Assembly (NCBI GenBank): GCA_002352225.1
Contig: DEIA01000076.1
Span: 1-36,725 of the forward strand
Length of the DNA stretch: 36,725 nt
Reading direction: 5' to 3'
Origin: Flammeovirgaceae bacterium UBA2786
GTDB lineage: Bacteria > Bacteroidota > Bacteroidia > Cytophagales > Cyclobacteriaceae
Positions 1 to 8,200 of this stretch are shown one piece after another (position 1 is the first letter of the stretch; each line of letters opens with the position of its first letter). A program made the translations under genes and the position numbers. The notes below the pieces were generated by a model. That model saw only the letters and a program-made list of their open reading frames with translations. It did no database searches and was not told the origin of the DNA.

Positions 1-21
1 GTTCGAGCCTCGTCTCCCGCT
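1..21 (+). tRNA. tRNA-Gly, 3' end only
   Basis: The first 21 bases read as the 3' part of a tRNA: T-loop TTCGAGC, the 3' side of the T stem, then acceptor strand CTCCCGC and discriminator T. A CTCCCGC acceptor strand with T73 is typical of bacterial tRNA-Gly. The position just before tRNA-Thr and tuf agrees with the glyT-thrT-tufB order of E. coli. The anticodon lies outside the window, so the identity rests on the acceptor stem and context. No CCA is encoded. Confidence 0.7.
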
Positions 22-77
22 CAAAATGAATTCGAAATTCAAGATTCCGAATTCAAATTTTGAGCTTTGATATAGAG

Positions 78-104
78 TCAAAATTTTAAAGTTTAAAATT
101 TTGA
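78..104. repeat. 27-base AT-rich perfect inverted repeat between two tRNA genes
   Basis: The arms TCAAAATTTTAAA (78-90) and TTTAAAATTTTGA (92-104) are perfect reverse complements around a single central G. The element lies in the tRNA-Gly to tRNA-Thr spacer, 9 bases before the mature tRNA-Thr. It is all A/T apart from the two ends and the centre. It could be a processing or pausing hairpin in the polycistronic transcript or a DNA-level site. The function is not known. Confidence 0.6.
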
Positions 105-113
105 ATAAACTAT

Positions 114-185
<72 letters not shown>

Positions 186-193
186 CTGCCAGA

Positions 194-235
194 AAGATTG
201 CCAGATGGGTAATCTTAATTCCGCACAAGCGGAAT
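194..235 (+). other. two tandem hairpins in the tRNA-Thr/tuf spacer
   Basis: In the 258-base spacer between tRNA-Thr and tuf, AAGATT (194-199) pairs with AATCTT (211-216), and ATTCCGC (218-224) pairs perfectly with GCGGAAT (229-235) across the loop ACAA. Neither is followed by a clean T-run, so they look more like processing or mRNA-stabilising structures in a tRNA-tuf transcript than terminators. In the remaining spacer (236-443) I see only a weak CTCC-AAAAA-GGAG hairpin near 364-376 and an A/T-rich stretch before tuf, with no gene. Confidence 0.45.
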
Positions 236-443
236 GCTATTTATTGAATGAATTTTGAATTTGAAATTACTGGTGCGTAGCGAACATCAAACAGGTAACA
301 ACAGATTCATGCAGCCATGTAAATGGCAATTCCTATCCGAAAGGCTAAAAATGTTTAGGGTGTACTCCAAAAAGGAGGATAAAGGCTTAGTAACTTTTAT
401 TTGAACTATAATACATTTTAAACTTTAACTGGAATTTTCAAAC

Positions 444-1631
444 ATGGCAAAAGAAACATTCGACCGCTCGAAACCGCACGTAAACATCGGTACCATTGGT
501 CACGTTGACCACGGTAAAACTACTTTAACTGCTGCTATTACTCAGGTGCTTTCTAAGAAAGGCCTTGCTGCAGTTCGCGACTTCTCTTCAATCGACAATG
601 CTCCTGAAGAAAAAGAACGCGGTATTACAATCAACACGTCACACGTAGAGTATGCTACAGACAAAAGACACTACGCACACGTAGACTGTCCGGGTCACGC
701 TGACTATGTAAAAAACATGGTTACAGGTGCTGCCCAGATGGATGGTGCTATTCTTGTAGTTGCTGCCACTGACGGCCCTATGCCACAAACCCGCGAGCAC
801 ATCTTGTTGTCTCGTCAGGTAGGTGTACCTGCGCTTGTTGTTTTCATGAACAAAGTTGACTTGGTTGACGATGCAGAATTGCTTGACCTGGTTGAAATGG
901 AAGTACGTGAATTAATGACCAGTTATGACTTCCCTGGCGATACTATGCCAGTAATAAGAGGCTCTGCCCTTGGTGCATTGAATGGCGAACCTAAGTGGGT
1001 TGCTAAAGTAGAAGAATTGATGGACGCGGTTGATAGCTACATTCCAATTCCAACTCGTCTGGTAGACAAAGATTTCTTGATGCCTGTTGAAGACGTGTTC
1101 TCAATCACTGGTCGTGGTACTGTTGCCACTGGTCGTATCGAACGCGGTGTTATTAAAACTGGCGATCCAGTACAGATTTTAGGTATGGGTGCAGAGAACT
1201 TAACTTCTACTATCACAGGTGTGGAGATGTTCCGTAAAATTCTTGACAGAGGCGAAGCTGGCGACAACGTAGGTTTGTTGTTGCGTGGTATTGAAAAAGA
1301 CCAGATCGCCCGCGGTATGGTTATTTGCAAACCTAACTCTGTAACTCCGCATGCTAAATTTAAGGCTGAAGTGTACGTACTTTCTAAAGAAGAAGGTGGG
1401 CGCCACACGCCATTCTTTAACAAATACCGCCCTCAGTTTTACTTCCGTACAACTGACGTAACAGGTGAGTGTAAACTTCCTGCCGGTATTGAAATGGTTA
1501 TGCCTGGCGATAATGTTACCATCGAAGTTGAGTTGATCAACAAGATTGCAATGGAGAAAGGTCTTCGTTTCGCTATCCGCGAAGGTGGTCGTACTGTAGG
1601 TTCAGGTCAGGTAACTGAGATTTTGGATTAA
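444..1631 (+). CDS. tuf: elongation factor Tu
   Basis: This is the translation GTPase that carries aminoacyl-tRNA to the ribosomal A site. The 395-residue product has the usual length. The P-loop GHVDHGKTT lies near residue 19, followed by the switch I region RGITIN, the G3 motif DCPGH and the G4 motif NKVD. Domains 2 and 3 follow (for example GRGTVATGRIERG and a C terminus ending in VTEILD). The ATG start gives the standard MAKETF N terminus. It sits between tRNA-Thr and tRNA-Trp, the tufB-type location, not behind fusA. A hairpin terminator follows at 1657-1693. Confidence 0.99.
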   Translation: MAKETFDRSKPHVNIGTIGHVDHGKTTLTAAITQVLSKKGLAAVRDFSSIDNAPEEKERGITINTSHVEYATDKRHYAHVDCPGHADYVKNMVTGAAQMDGAILVVAATDGPMPQTREHILLSRQVGVPALVVFMNKVDLVDDAELLDLVEMEVRELMTSYDFPGDTMPVIRGSALGALNGEPKWVAKVEELMDAVDSYIPIPTRLVDKDFLMPVEDVFSITGRGTVATGRIERGVIKTGDPVQILGMGAENLTSTITGVEMFRKILDRGEAGDNVGLLLRGIEKDQIARGMVICKPNSVTPHAKFKAEVYVLSKEEGGRHTPFFNKYRPQFYFRTTDVTGECKLPAGIEMVMPGDNVTIEVELINKIAMEKGLRFAIREGGRTVGSGQVTEILD

Positions 1632-1656
1632 GAACAATAAGTTATCTTTTTAATTT

Positions 1657-1693
1657 AAATCGCCACTCTCACCGGGTGGCGATTTAGTTTTTA
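1657..1693 (+). terminator. intrinsic terminator after tuf
   Basis: AAATCGCCACTC (1657-1668) pairs with GGGTGGCGATTT (1674-1685) in a 12-bp stem with one G-T wobble and loop TCACC, followed by AGTTTTTAT. It begins 26 bases after the tuf stop and should end the tRNA-tuf transcript. Confidence 0.85.
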
Positions 1694-1694
1694 T

Positions 1695-1986
1695 ATAGGA
1701 TCAGGTAATTTGGTTAAACCAGTTATTAAAATGATCCTTCAAACCGATTCATCAGATAAGATAGCTAATGTTCATTAGCGCCTTCCCAGCGGAGTTTCCC
1801 GTTTCGGGGACCTTCGCCCATGTTGGAGTTCTTCTCCTACGTGCGAGATGAAAGTTGCGGAAGAGAAGGTTAAGAAAGGGGAGTAGTAAGATTTTGATGC
1901 CCAATATGCCAATTCAGCCTGAGCGAACGTACCCTAACTACCTGAAAATCAGAACTCAAACTTTCCTCTATTTTTCTTAGACAGCC
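1695..1986. other. structured noncoding spacer upstream of the tRNA-Trp/secE promoter
   Basis: No credible gene is visible in this stretch. It holds several inverted repeats. GGATCA (1698-1703) and TGATCC (1732-1737) enclose smaller nested arms TAAT/ATTA and TGG/CCA. GCTAATG (1764-1770) faces CATTAGC (1773-1779) across two bases. A CCCG-TTT-CGGG hairpin lies near 1800. The 1780-1870 part is more GC-rich than its surroundings. It may be decayed repeat sequence or an unrecognised RNA. I cannot assign a function. Confidence 0.35.
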
Positions 1987-2018
1987 TTTTGTTTTCTTTT
2001 TCTCTTCTTCTACCTTTG
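1987..2018 (+). promoter_or_regulatory. Bacteroidota-type promoter for tRNA-Trp-secE-nusG-rpl-rpo
   Basis: A -33 element TTTTG (1987-1991) and a -7 element TACCTTTG (2011-2018) lie 19 bases apart, counted from the TTG at 1989-1991. This fits the Bacteroidota primary sigma factor consensus TTG-N19-TAnnTTTG. Transcription should begin roughly 5-8 bases after the -7 box, about 65 bases before tRNA-Trp. The core TACCTTTGCAGTCCTT recurs exactly at 14062 in front of rpsL. Confidence 0.85.
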
Positions 2019-2087
2019 CAGTCCTTTTGAGTTTTGGGATGGGTGGAGCTCAAGAGGATTCCCTAAGGGTTTGGAAGCCCTTGTTTT

Positions 2088-2158
2088 ACGGGTGTAGTTC
2101 AACGGTAGAATAGCGGTCTCCAAAACCGTTGATCTTGGTTCGAATCCAGGCACCCGTG
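2088..2158 (+). tRNA. tRNA-Trp (anticodon CCA)
   Basis: The acceptor ACGGGTG (2088-2094) pairs with CACCCGT (2151-2157), and the discriminator is G2158, as expected for tRNA-Trp. The anticodon stem GCGGT/ACCGT encloses CTCCAAA, giving anticodon CCA. The T arm is CTTGG-TTCGAAT-CCAGG. No CCA tail is encoded. It lies between tuf and secE, a conserved arrangement in many bacteria, and is probably transcribed with secE from the promoter at 1987-2018. Confidence 0.96.
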
Positions 2159-2246
2159 CAAAATAGATGCTTTGAATACACGGTTCGGGCATTATTTGGT
2201 TTTGAGAGGAAAGGGTTGGGTTTACCGTGCAAAGTTTTAAAACTGG

Positions 2247-2438
2247 ATGGAAAAGGTAAAGAACTACATTTTAGAATCCATTGACGAAATCCGAAATAAG
2301 GTTTCGTGGCCAAAATTCAATGAATTGCAAAGCAGTGCCATTCTGGTGCTGGTGGCGTCATTGATTTTTGCTTTAATAATTGGTGTTATCGACCTCGGGT
2401 TCAATAATGCTTTGTCCTGGTTTTATCGCGAATTCTAA
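2247..2438 (+). CDS. secE: preprotein translocase subunit SecE
   Basis: This is the small essential subunit of the SecYEG inner-membrane channel, which clamps SecY. The 63-residue product is of the short single-span type. An amphipathic N-terminal helix with the conserved VSWPKFNEL segment (residues about 19-27) precedes one transmembrane helix (about 30-52). It is followed 14 bases later by nusG, the usual secE-nusG pair. The nearest upstream promoter is the one before tRNA-Trp. Confidence 0.95.
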   Translation: MEKVKNYILESIDEIRNKVSWPKFNELQSSAILVLVASLIFALIIGVIDLGFNNALSWFYREF

Positions 2439-2452
2439 TCCGTAAAGACCAA

Positions 2453-3013
2453 ATGGCAGAGTTAAAATGGTATGTGTTACGCGTAATCAGCGGCCAGGAG
2501 AAGAAAGTAAAATCTTACCTGGAAACTGAAATCGAACGGTCTAAACTGGTGGATTTTATTCCGCAGGTTTTGATTCCGAGCGAGAAGGTATATGAGATGC
2601 GTAACGGCAAAAAGCGTGTTCGCGAAAGAAATTTCTTTCCGGGCTATGTTTTAGTGTCAGCTGATCTTTCGAATGGCGAAGCATATCATACAGTAAACAA
2701 TATACCCGGGGTGATTGGCTTTTTAGGAACAAATGGTTCCAGTGCCACATCTAAAGAACCGGTAGCACTTCGGCAGTCTGAAGTAAACCGGATATTGGGT
2801 AAGGTAGATGAAGTAGATCAGTTCGAAGAAAAACTGGAAACCCCGTTTATCAAAGGCGAATCGGTAAAAGTAATGGATGGTCCATTCAGTGGTTTTACGG
2901 GTTCGGTAGAAGAAATTTTTGAAGACAAGAAGAAACTCAACGTAATGGTGAAAATCTTCGGACGAAACACCCCGGTTGAGTTAAGTTATATGCAGGTAGA
3001 AAAAGTAGACTAG
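2453..3013 (+). CDS. nusG: transcription termination/antitermination protein NusG
   Basis: NusG binds RNA polymerase and couples it to Rho or to the ribosome. The 186-residue product has the NGN domain first (KWYVLRVISGQEKKV at the N terminus, FFPGYVLV near residue 62, and VNNIPGVIGFLG near 82). A C-terminal KOW domain follows (VKVMDGPFSGFTGSVEEI, residues about 138-155). The length matches bacterial NusG without insertions. It lies between secE and rplK with an 8-base gap to rplK. Confidence 0.98.
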   Translation: MAELKWYVLRVISGQEKKVKSYLETEIERSKLVDFIPQVLIPSEKVYEMRNGKKRVRERNFFPGYVLVSADLSNGEAYHTVNNIPGVIGFLGTNGSSATSKEPVALRQSEVNRILGKVDEVDQFEEKLETPFIKGESVKVMDGPFSGFTGSVEEIFEDKKKLNVMVKIFGRNTPVELSYMQVEKVD

Positions 3014-3020
3014 TAATACA

Positions 3021-3464
3021 ATGGCTAAGGAAGTAACCGGTTATTTGAAATTGCAGGTAAAAGGTGGTCAGGCAAACCCTGCACCTCCAATTGGTCCAGC
3101 ACTGGGTTCAAAAGGTTTGAACATCATGGACTTCTGCAAACAGTTTAACGCTCGCTCACAGGATAAACAAGGACAGGTTCTGCCTGTTTTGATTACCATC
3201 TATAACGATAAGTCGTTTGACTTTGTGATTAAAACACCTCCGGCAGCTGTGCTGATTATGGAGGCTATTAAAATTCAGAAAGGTTCAAAAGAGCCTAATC
3301 GTGCTAAGGTAGGAGCTATTTCATGGGATCAGATCAAGAAGATCGCTGAATTGAAAATGCCCGACCTGAATGCATTTAAAGTAGAGTCGGCAATGAAAAT
3401 GATTGCCGGTACTGCACGTAGTATGGGAGTAACAGTAAGTGGCAACGCCCCCTGGGATAAATAA
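3021..3464 (+). CDS. rplK: 50S ribosomal protein L11
   Basis: L11 forms the base of the ribosomal stalk with 23S rRNA and is the thiostrepton-binding region. The product is 147 residues, the usual length. The N-terminal domain contains the proline-rich segment GGQANPAPPIGPALG, and the C-terminal RNA-binding domain ends in ARSMGVTV. It starts 7 bases after nusG and ends 8 bases before rplA. In many bacteria rplK-rplA is autoregulated by L1; no L1-binding leader was identified here. Confidence 0.98.
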   Translation: MAKEVTGYLKLQVKGGQANPAPPIGPALGSKGLNIMDFCKQFNARSQDKQGQVLPVLITIYNDKSFDFVIKTPPAAVLIMEAIKIQKGSKEPNRAKVGAISWDQIKKIAELKMPDLNAFKVESAMKMIAGTARSMGVTVSGNAPWDK

Positions 3465-3472
3465 ATTAAGCA

Positions 3473-4171
3473 ATGGCAAAGTTGACTAAAAACAGAAAGG
3501 CGGCAATCGCCAAGCATAATCTGGAGAAAGAGTATTCTCTGGAAGATGCAGCCAAGGTGTTGAAGGAAATTACCTTCACAAGATTCGATGCATCGGTAGA
3601 TGTGGATATCCGGTTAGGTGTTGATCCTAAAAAATCAGACCAAATGGTAAGAGGCGTTGTGTCTTTGCCACACGGTTTAGGAAAAGTTGTACGGGTACTG
3701 GTATTATGCACGCCTGATAAAGCTCAGGAAGCAAAAGATGCCGGTGCCGAGCACGTAGGGTTAGATGATTATATCCAGAAGGTTGAAGCCGGATGGACAG
3801 ATATTGATGTGATTATTACCATGCCTACCGTAATGGCTAAGGTTGGTAAATTAGGTAAGGTACTGGGCCCCCGTGGCTTAATGCCTAACCCGAAGTCGGG
3901 TACCGTTACCCTTGAAGTTGGAAAAGCAGTGAAAGAAGTAAAAGCGGGTAAGGTTGACTTCAAAATTGATAAACAAGGAATTATTCACGCCAGCGTAGGT
4001 AAGGCTTCCTTCAGCGCAGACAAGATCAAAGAAAATGCTGCTGAACTTATTAATACGGTGGTTAAATTAAAACCAGCCTCTTCGAAGGGTACATACGTAC
4101 AAAGTATCTCCCTGTCTTCCACGATGAGCCCCGGAATAATGGTGGATAAGAATTCGGTTGTAGGTCTATAA
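3473..4171 (+). CDS. rplA: 50S ribosomal protein L1
   Basis: L1 binds 23S rRNA at the E-site stalk and represses translation of its own operon in many bacteria. The 232-residue product has the usual length. It contains the signature VDVDIRLGVDPKKSDQMVRG near residue 42 and the segment GKLGKVLGPRGLMPNPKSGT near residue 124. It lies 8 bases after rplK and 10 bases before rplJ, in one operon. Confidence 0.98.
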   Translation: MAKLTKNRKAAIAKHNLEKEYSLEDAAKVLKEITFTRFDASVDVDIRLGVDPKKSDQMVRGVVSLPHGLGKVVRVLVLCTPDKAQEAKDAGAEHVGLDDYIQKVEAGWTDIDVIITMPTVMAKVGKLGKVLGPRGLMPNPKSGTVTLEVGKAVKEVKAGKVDFKIDKQGIIHASVGKASFSADKIKENAAELINTVVKLKPASSKGTYVQSISLSSTMSPGIMVDKNSVVGL

Positions 4172-4181
4172 AATAAATGCA

Positions 4182-4712
4182 ATGACCAGGGAAGAAAAAG
4201 GACAAATTATCGAAGAGTTGGCTGAGAAGTTTTCTCAGAACAACCACTTTTATATTACCGATGCTTCCGGTCTGACTGTTGCGCAGATCAACGCGTTTCG
4301 CAGACTGTGTTTCAATGCCGGTGTGGAGTACCGTGTGTACAAAAACACACTTATCCGCAAAGCATTGGAAAAGCAAGAAGGTAATTATGAAGAATTGTTT
4401 GGTACACTAAAGGGCTTTTCAGGAGTAATCTTCTCGAAAGAGGTGGGAAATGCTCCGGCAAAAGTTATTTCTGAGTACAGAAAAAAATTGGAAGGCAAAC
4501 CAGGTTTTAAAAGTGCCTCCATCGAATCCACTCTGTTTATAGGAGAGGAAAACCTGAATACGCTGGTTGAGTTGAAATCTAAAAACGAACTCATTGGCGA
4601 TGTTATTTCCTTGCTGCAATCTCCTGCCAAGAATGTATTGTCTGCTTTGTTAAGCGGCAAGCAAACTGTAGCAGGTCTGGTAAAGGCTTTGGAAGAAAGA
4701 AAACAAAATTAA
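4182..4712 (+). CDS. rplJ: 50S ribosomal protein L10
   Basis: L10 is the stalk protein that anchors the L7/L12 dimers to the large subunit. The 176-residue product begins with MTREEKGQIIEELAEKF. It contains the conserved YRVYKNTLIRKAL segment near residue 51, and a C-terminal helix that would carry L7/L12. It lies directly before rplL with a 28-base gap, as in nearly all bacteria. Confidence 0.97.
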   Translation: MTREEKGQIIEELAEKFSQNNHFYITDASGLTVAQINAFRRLCFNAGVEYRVYKNTLIRKALEKQEGNYEELFGTLKGFSGVIFSKEVGNAPAKVISEYRKKLEGKPGFKSASIESTLFIGEENLNTLVELKSKNELIGDVISLLQSPAKNVLSALLSGKQTVAGLVKALEERKQN

Positions 4713-4740
4713 AAACAGAATCTTTAAACACTTACAAATC

Positions 4741-5115
4741 ATGGCTGACGTAAAATCTCTTGGCGATCAACTGGTAGAACTTACCGTTAAAGAAGTAAAT
4801 GAACTGGCTTCTTACCTTAAAGAAACATATGGCATTGAGCCTGCTGCTGCTGCTGTAGCTGTAGCTGCTGGTCCTGCTGCTGGTGGTGCTGCTGCTGCTG
4901 AAAAAACCAACTTCGATGTGGTATTGAAGGCTGCCGGTGCTAACAAACTCCAGATTGTGAAACTGGTGAAGGAATTGACTGGTCTTGGCTTAAAAGAAGC
5001 TAAAGACGTAGTTGACGGAGCTCCTAAAACAATTAAAGAAGGCTTACCTAAAGACGAAGCTGAAAACCTTAAGAAGCAACTTGTTGAGGCGGGTGCCGAA
5101 GTTGAGTTGAAATAA
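4741..5115 (+). CDS. rplL: 50S ribosomal protein L7/L12
   Basis: This is the multicopy acidic stalk protein that recruits translation GTPases. The product is 124 residues. An N-terminal L10-binding helix pair is followed by an Ala/Gly-rich hinge (residues about 36-54) encoded by repetitive GCTGCTGCT codons. The C-terminal domain contains KIQIVKLVKELTGLGLKEAKD-like sequence ending in EVELK. A hairpin follows at 5157, before rpoB, so stalk protein and polymerase output can differ. Confidence 0.98.
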   Translation: MADVKSLGDQLVELTVKEVNELASYLKETYGIEPAAAAVAVAAGPAAGGAAAAEKTNFDVVLKAAGANKLQIVKLVKELTGLGLKEAKDVVDGAPKTIKEGLPKDEAENLKKQLVEAGAEVELK

Positions 5116-5156
5116 TCTTCTTGAAGACGAAGGGTACCGTCTGAGCGGAAATCAGG

Positions 5157-5189
5157 CCCCAGATCCATTGAATTGGACCTGGGGTCTTT
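5157..5189 (+). terminator. attenuator-like hairpin between rplL and rpoB
   Basis: CCCCAGATCCA (5157-5167) pairs with TGGACCTGGGG (5174-5184) in an 11-position stem with one mismatch, and is followed by TCTTTCCCTATTT. The T-run is interrupted, so termination is probably partial. A partial terminator at this point is well known in E. coli, where it lowers rpoBC expression relative to the ribosomal proteins. No separate promoter for rpoB is clear in 5116-5276. Confidence 0.65.
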
Positions 5190-5276
5190 CCCTATTTATA
5201 GCGTGCAAAGCGCAGTACCCAAAAAATATAGTAGATCGGATTAGTCTAGTCCAGGAAATTTAAACGAAGAAGTACC

Positions 5277-8200
5277 TTGGCAAAGAAGACAACACTAAAT
5301 AACAGGATTGATTTCTCTTCAATTGAGAAAGTTCTTGAGTATCCAGATTTTCTCGATATTCAACTTCAATCTTTCAAAGACTTTTTGCAGATAGAAACAC
5401 CTGCAGAAAAAAGACAAAACGAAGGCCTCTTTAAAGTATTTGCAGAGAACTTCCCCATCTCAGATTCACGCGAAAACTTCGTGCTCGAGTTTGTGGATTA
5501 CACCATCGACCCGCCCAAATATAATGTGGACGAATGCATCGATCGTGGATTAACCTTCTCCGTTCCGCTTAAGGCGAAATTACGGTTAACGTGTAATGAC
5601 GAGGATAACGAAGATTTCCAAACCATTGAACAGGAAGTGTTTTTGGGAAATATCCCATACATGACTGAGAAAGGCTCGTTCGTAATTAATGGCGCAGAGC
5701 GTGTAATTGTATCGCAATTGCATCGTTCGCCAGGTGTGTTTTTTGCCATGAGTAAACACACCAACGGAACGAAACTTTATTCTGCCCGAATCATTCCATT
5801 CAAAGGTTCGTGGATTGAATTTGCTACTGATGTTAACGCAGTTATGTATGCGTACATCGATCGTAAGAAGAAATTTCCGGTAACTACCCTGTTGCGTGCA
5901 ATCGGGTATGGTACCGATAAAGATATTCTGGATCTCTTCGGTTTGTCTGAAGAAATCGAAGCCAATAAAAACACACTTAAAAAGACAGTAGGCCGTAAGC
6001 TGGCTGCCCGGGTTCTTAAAACCTGGACAGAAGACTTCGTGGATGAAGATACCGGTGAAGTGGTATCTATCGACCGTAACGAAGTGTTGTTAGAACGCGA
6101 CCATGTATTATCTGCCGAAGATGTAGATGTTATTATAGAGTCTGGTGTAAAGTCTATCATTTTACACCGCGAAGATGTAAACGTGGCCGATTACCACATC
6201 ATCTTCAACACGCTGGCAAAAGATAATTCAAACTCAGAAAAAGAAGCGGTAGAACAAATCTATCGTCAGTTAAGGAATACAGAAGCACCTGACGAACAAA
6301 CGGCCCGTGATATTATCCAGAGTTTGTTCTTTAGCGAAAAGCGTTATGATTTGGGTGAAGTTGGTCGTTACAGAATCAACAAAAAACTTGGATTAGATCT
6401 GAGCTTCGATCAACGCGTATTAACAACAGAAGATATTATTCTGATTGTGAAATACCTGATTGGTTTGATTAACTCAAAAGCAGTGGTGGATGATATTGAC
6501 CACTTGAGCAACAGACGGGTAAGAACAGTAGGCGAGCAGTTATATTCTCAGTTTGGTGTTGGGTTGGCTCGTATGGCCAGAACTATCAAAGAGAGAATGA
6601 ATGTGCGCGATAACGAAGACTTTAAACCGGTTGATCTGATCAACGCGCGTACATTGTCTTCGGTTATCAACTCATTCTTTGGAACCAACCAGTTGTCTCA
6701 GTTCATGGATCAAACCAATCCGTTGGCAGAGATCACACACAAAAGAAGAATGTCGGCACTTGGTCCGGGTGGTCTTTCCAGAGAGCGCGCAGGTTTCGAA
6801 GTGCGAGATGTTCATTATACACACTACGGTCGTTTGTGTACCATCGAAACCCCTGAAGGCCCGAACATCGGTTTGATATCTTCACTTTGTGTGCATGCCA
6901 AAGTAAATAAAATGGGCTTTATCGAAACTCCGTATCGCAAGGTTGAGAGTGGTAAAGTAAAAGGAAAGGAAGTAATATTCCTGACAGCCGAAGAAGAAGA
7001 TACGTACAACATCGCGCAGGCGAATGTAAAAATAAAGTCGAACGGAGAAATTGAAGATGAGCGCGTAAAGGCTCGCTTTGAAGGTGATTTCCCTGTGGTG
7101 GAACCAAAAGAAATCCGCTACATGGATATTGCTCCTAACCAGATTGTGTCGATAGCGGCATCTATGATTCCATTCCTGGAACATGATGATGCTAACCGTG
7201 CCTTGATGGGTTCGAACATGCAACGTCAGGCCGTACCTCTTATGCGCCCCGAGGCTCCTATTGTAGGTACTGGATTGGAAGGCCGCATAGCCATAGACTC
7301 CCGCACATTGATTTTGTCGGAAGGAAGTGGAATTGTAGAATTTGTAGATGCGAAGAAAATTGTAGTTCGGTATGAAGTATCAGAAGAACAACAACTGGTT
7401 CGTTTCGATGATGAAGTAAAAGCCTATAGCCTGATTAAGTTCAGAAGAACCAACCAGGATACGTGTATAAACTTAACCCCACTTGTAAAGAAAGGGGATA
7501 AGGTAAGCAAAGGGCAGCCGTTATGTCAGGGTTATGGTACAGCTAATGGTGAGTTGGCATTAGGTCGTAACTTATTGGTGGCCTACATGCCATGGCAGGG
7601 ATATAACTTTGAAGATGCGATTGTAATTTCTGAACGCGTGGTGCGCGATGATGTGTACACATCCATTCACGTAGAAGAGTTTGAACTTGAAGTTCGCGAC
7701 ACAAAACGAGGCGAAGAAGAATTAACTTCTGAAATTCCAAACGTAAGTGAAGAAGCCGTTAAGCATCTGGATGAGAATGGTATCATTCGCATTGGTGCTG
7801 AGGTGAAAGAAGGCGATATTCTTATTGGTAAAATTACACCGAAAGGGGAAACCGATCCTACACCAGAAGAAAAGCTGTTGAGAGCAATCTTTGGAGATAA
7901 GGCTGGTGATGTAAAGGATGCCTCTATGAAAGCACCTCCATCATTAAAAGGGGTTGTAATCGAAACCAAACTCTTCTCAAGGCCTAAGCGCGATAAAGAT
8001 ATTCGCACTAAGTCTAAGAAAGAGTTGGATGCACTGAAGAACCGGTACAGCAAGGAGCTAACTGAACTTCGTGACGAAATGGTTAAGAAGTTAACCAGTT
8101 TGTTAACAGGCAAAACCAGTCAGGGCGTTAAGCATAAATTTGGTGATGAGCTTATCAGTAAAGGAGTAAAATTCTCGGCCAAAGTACTGGAGAACAACCT

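Noticed and set aside
4849..4902. GCTGCTGCT-type simple repeat in rplL as a mobile or phase-variable repeat
   Set aside because: It encodes the normal Ala/Gly hinge of L7/L12, and expansion in steps of three would not shift the frame.
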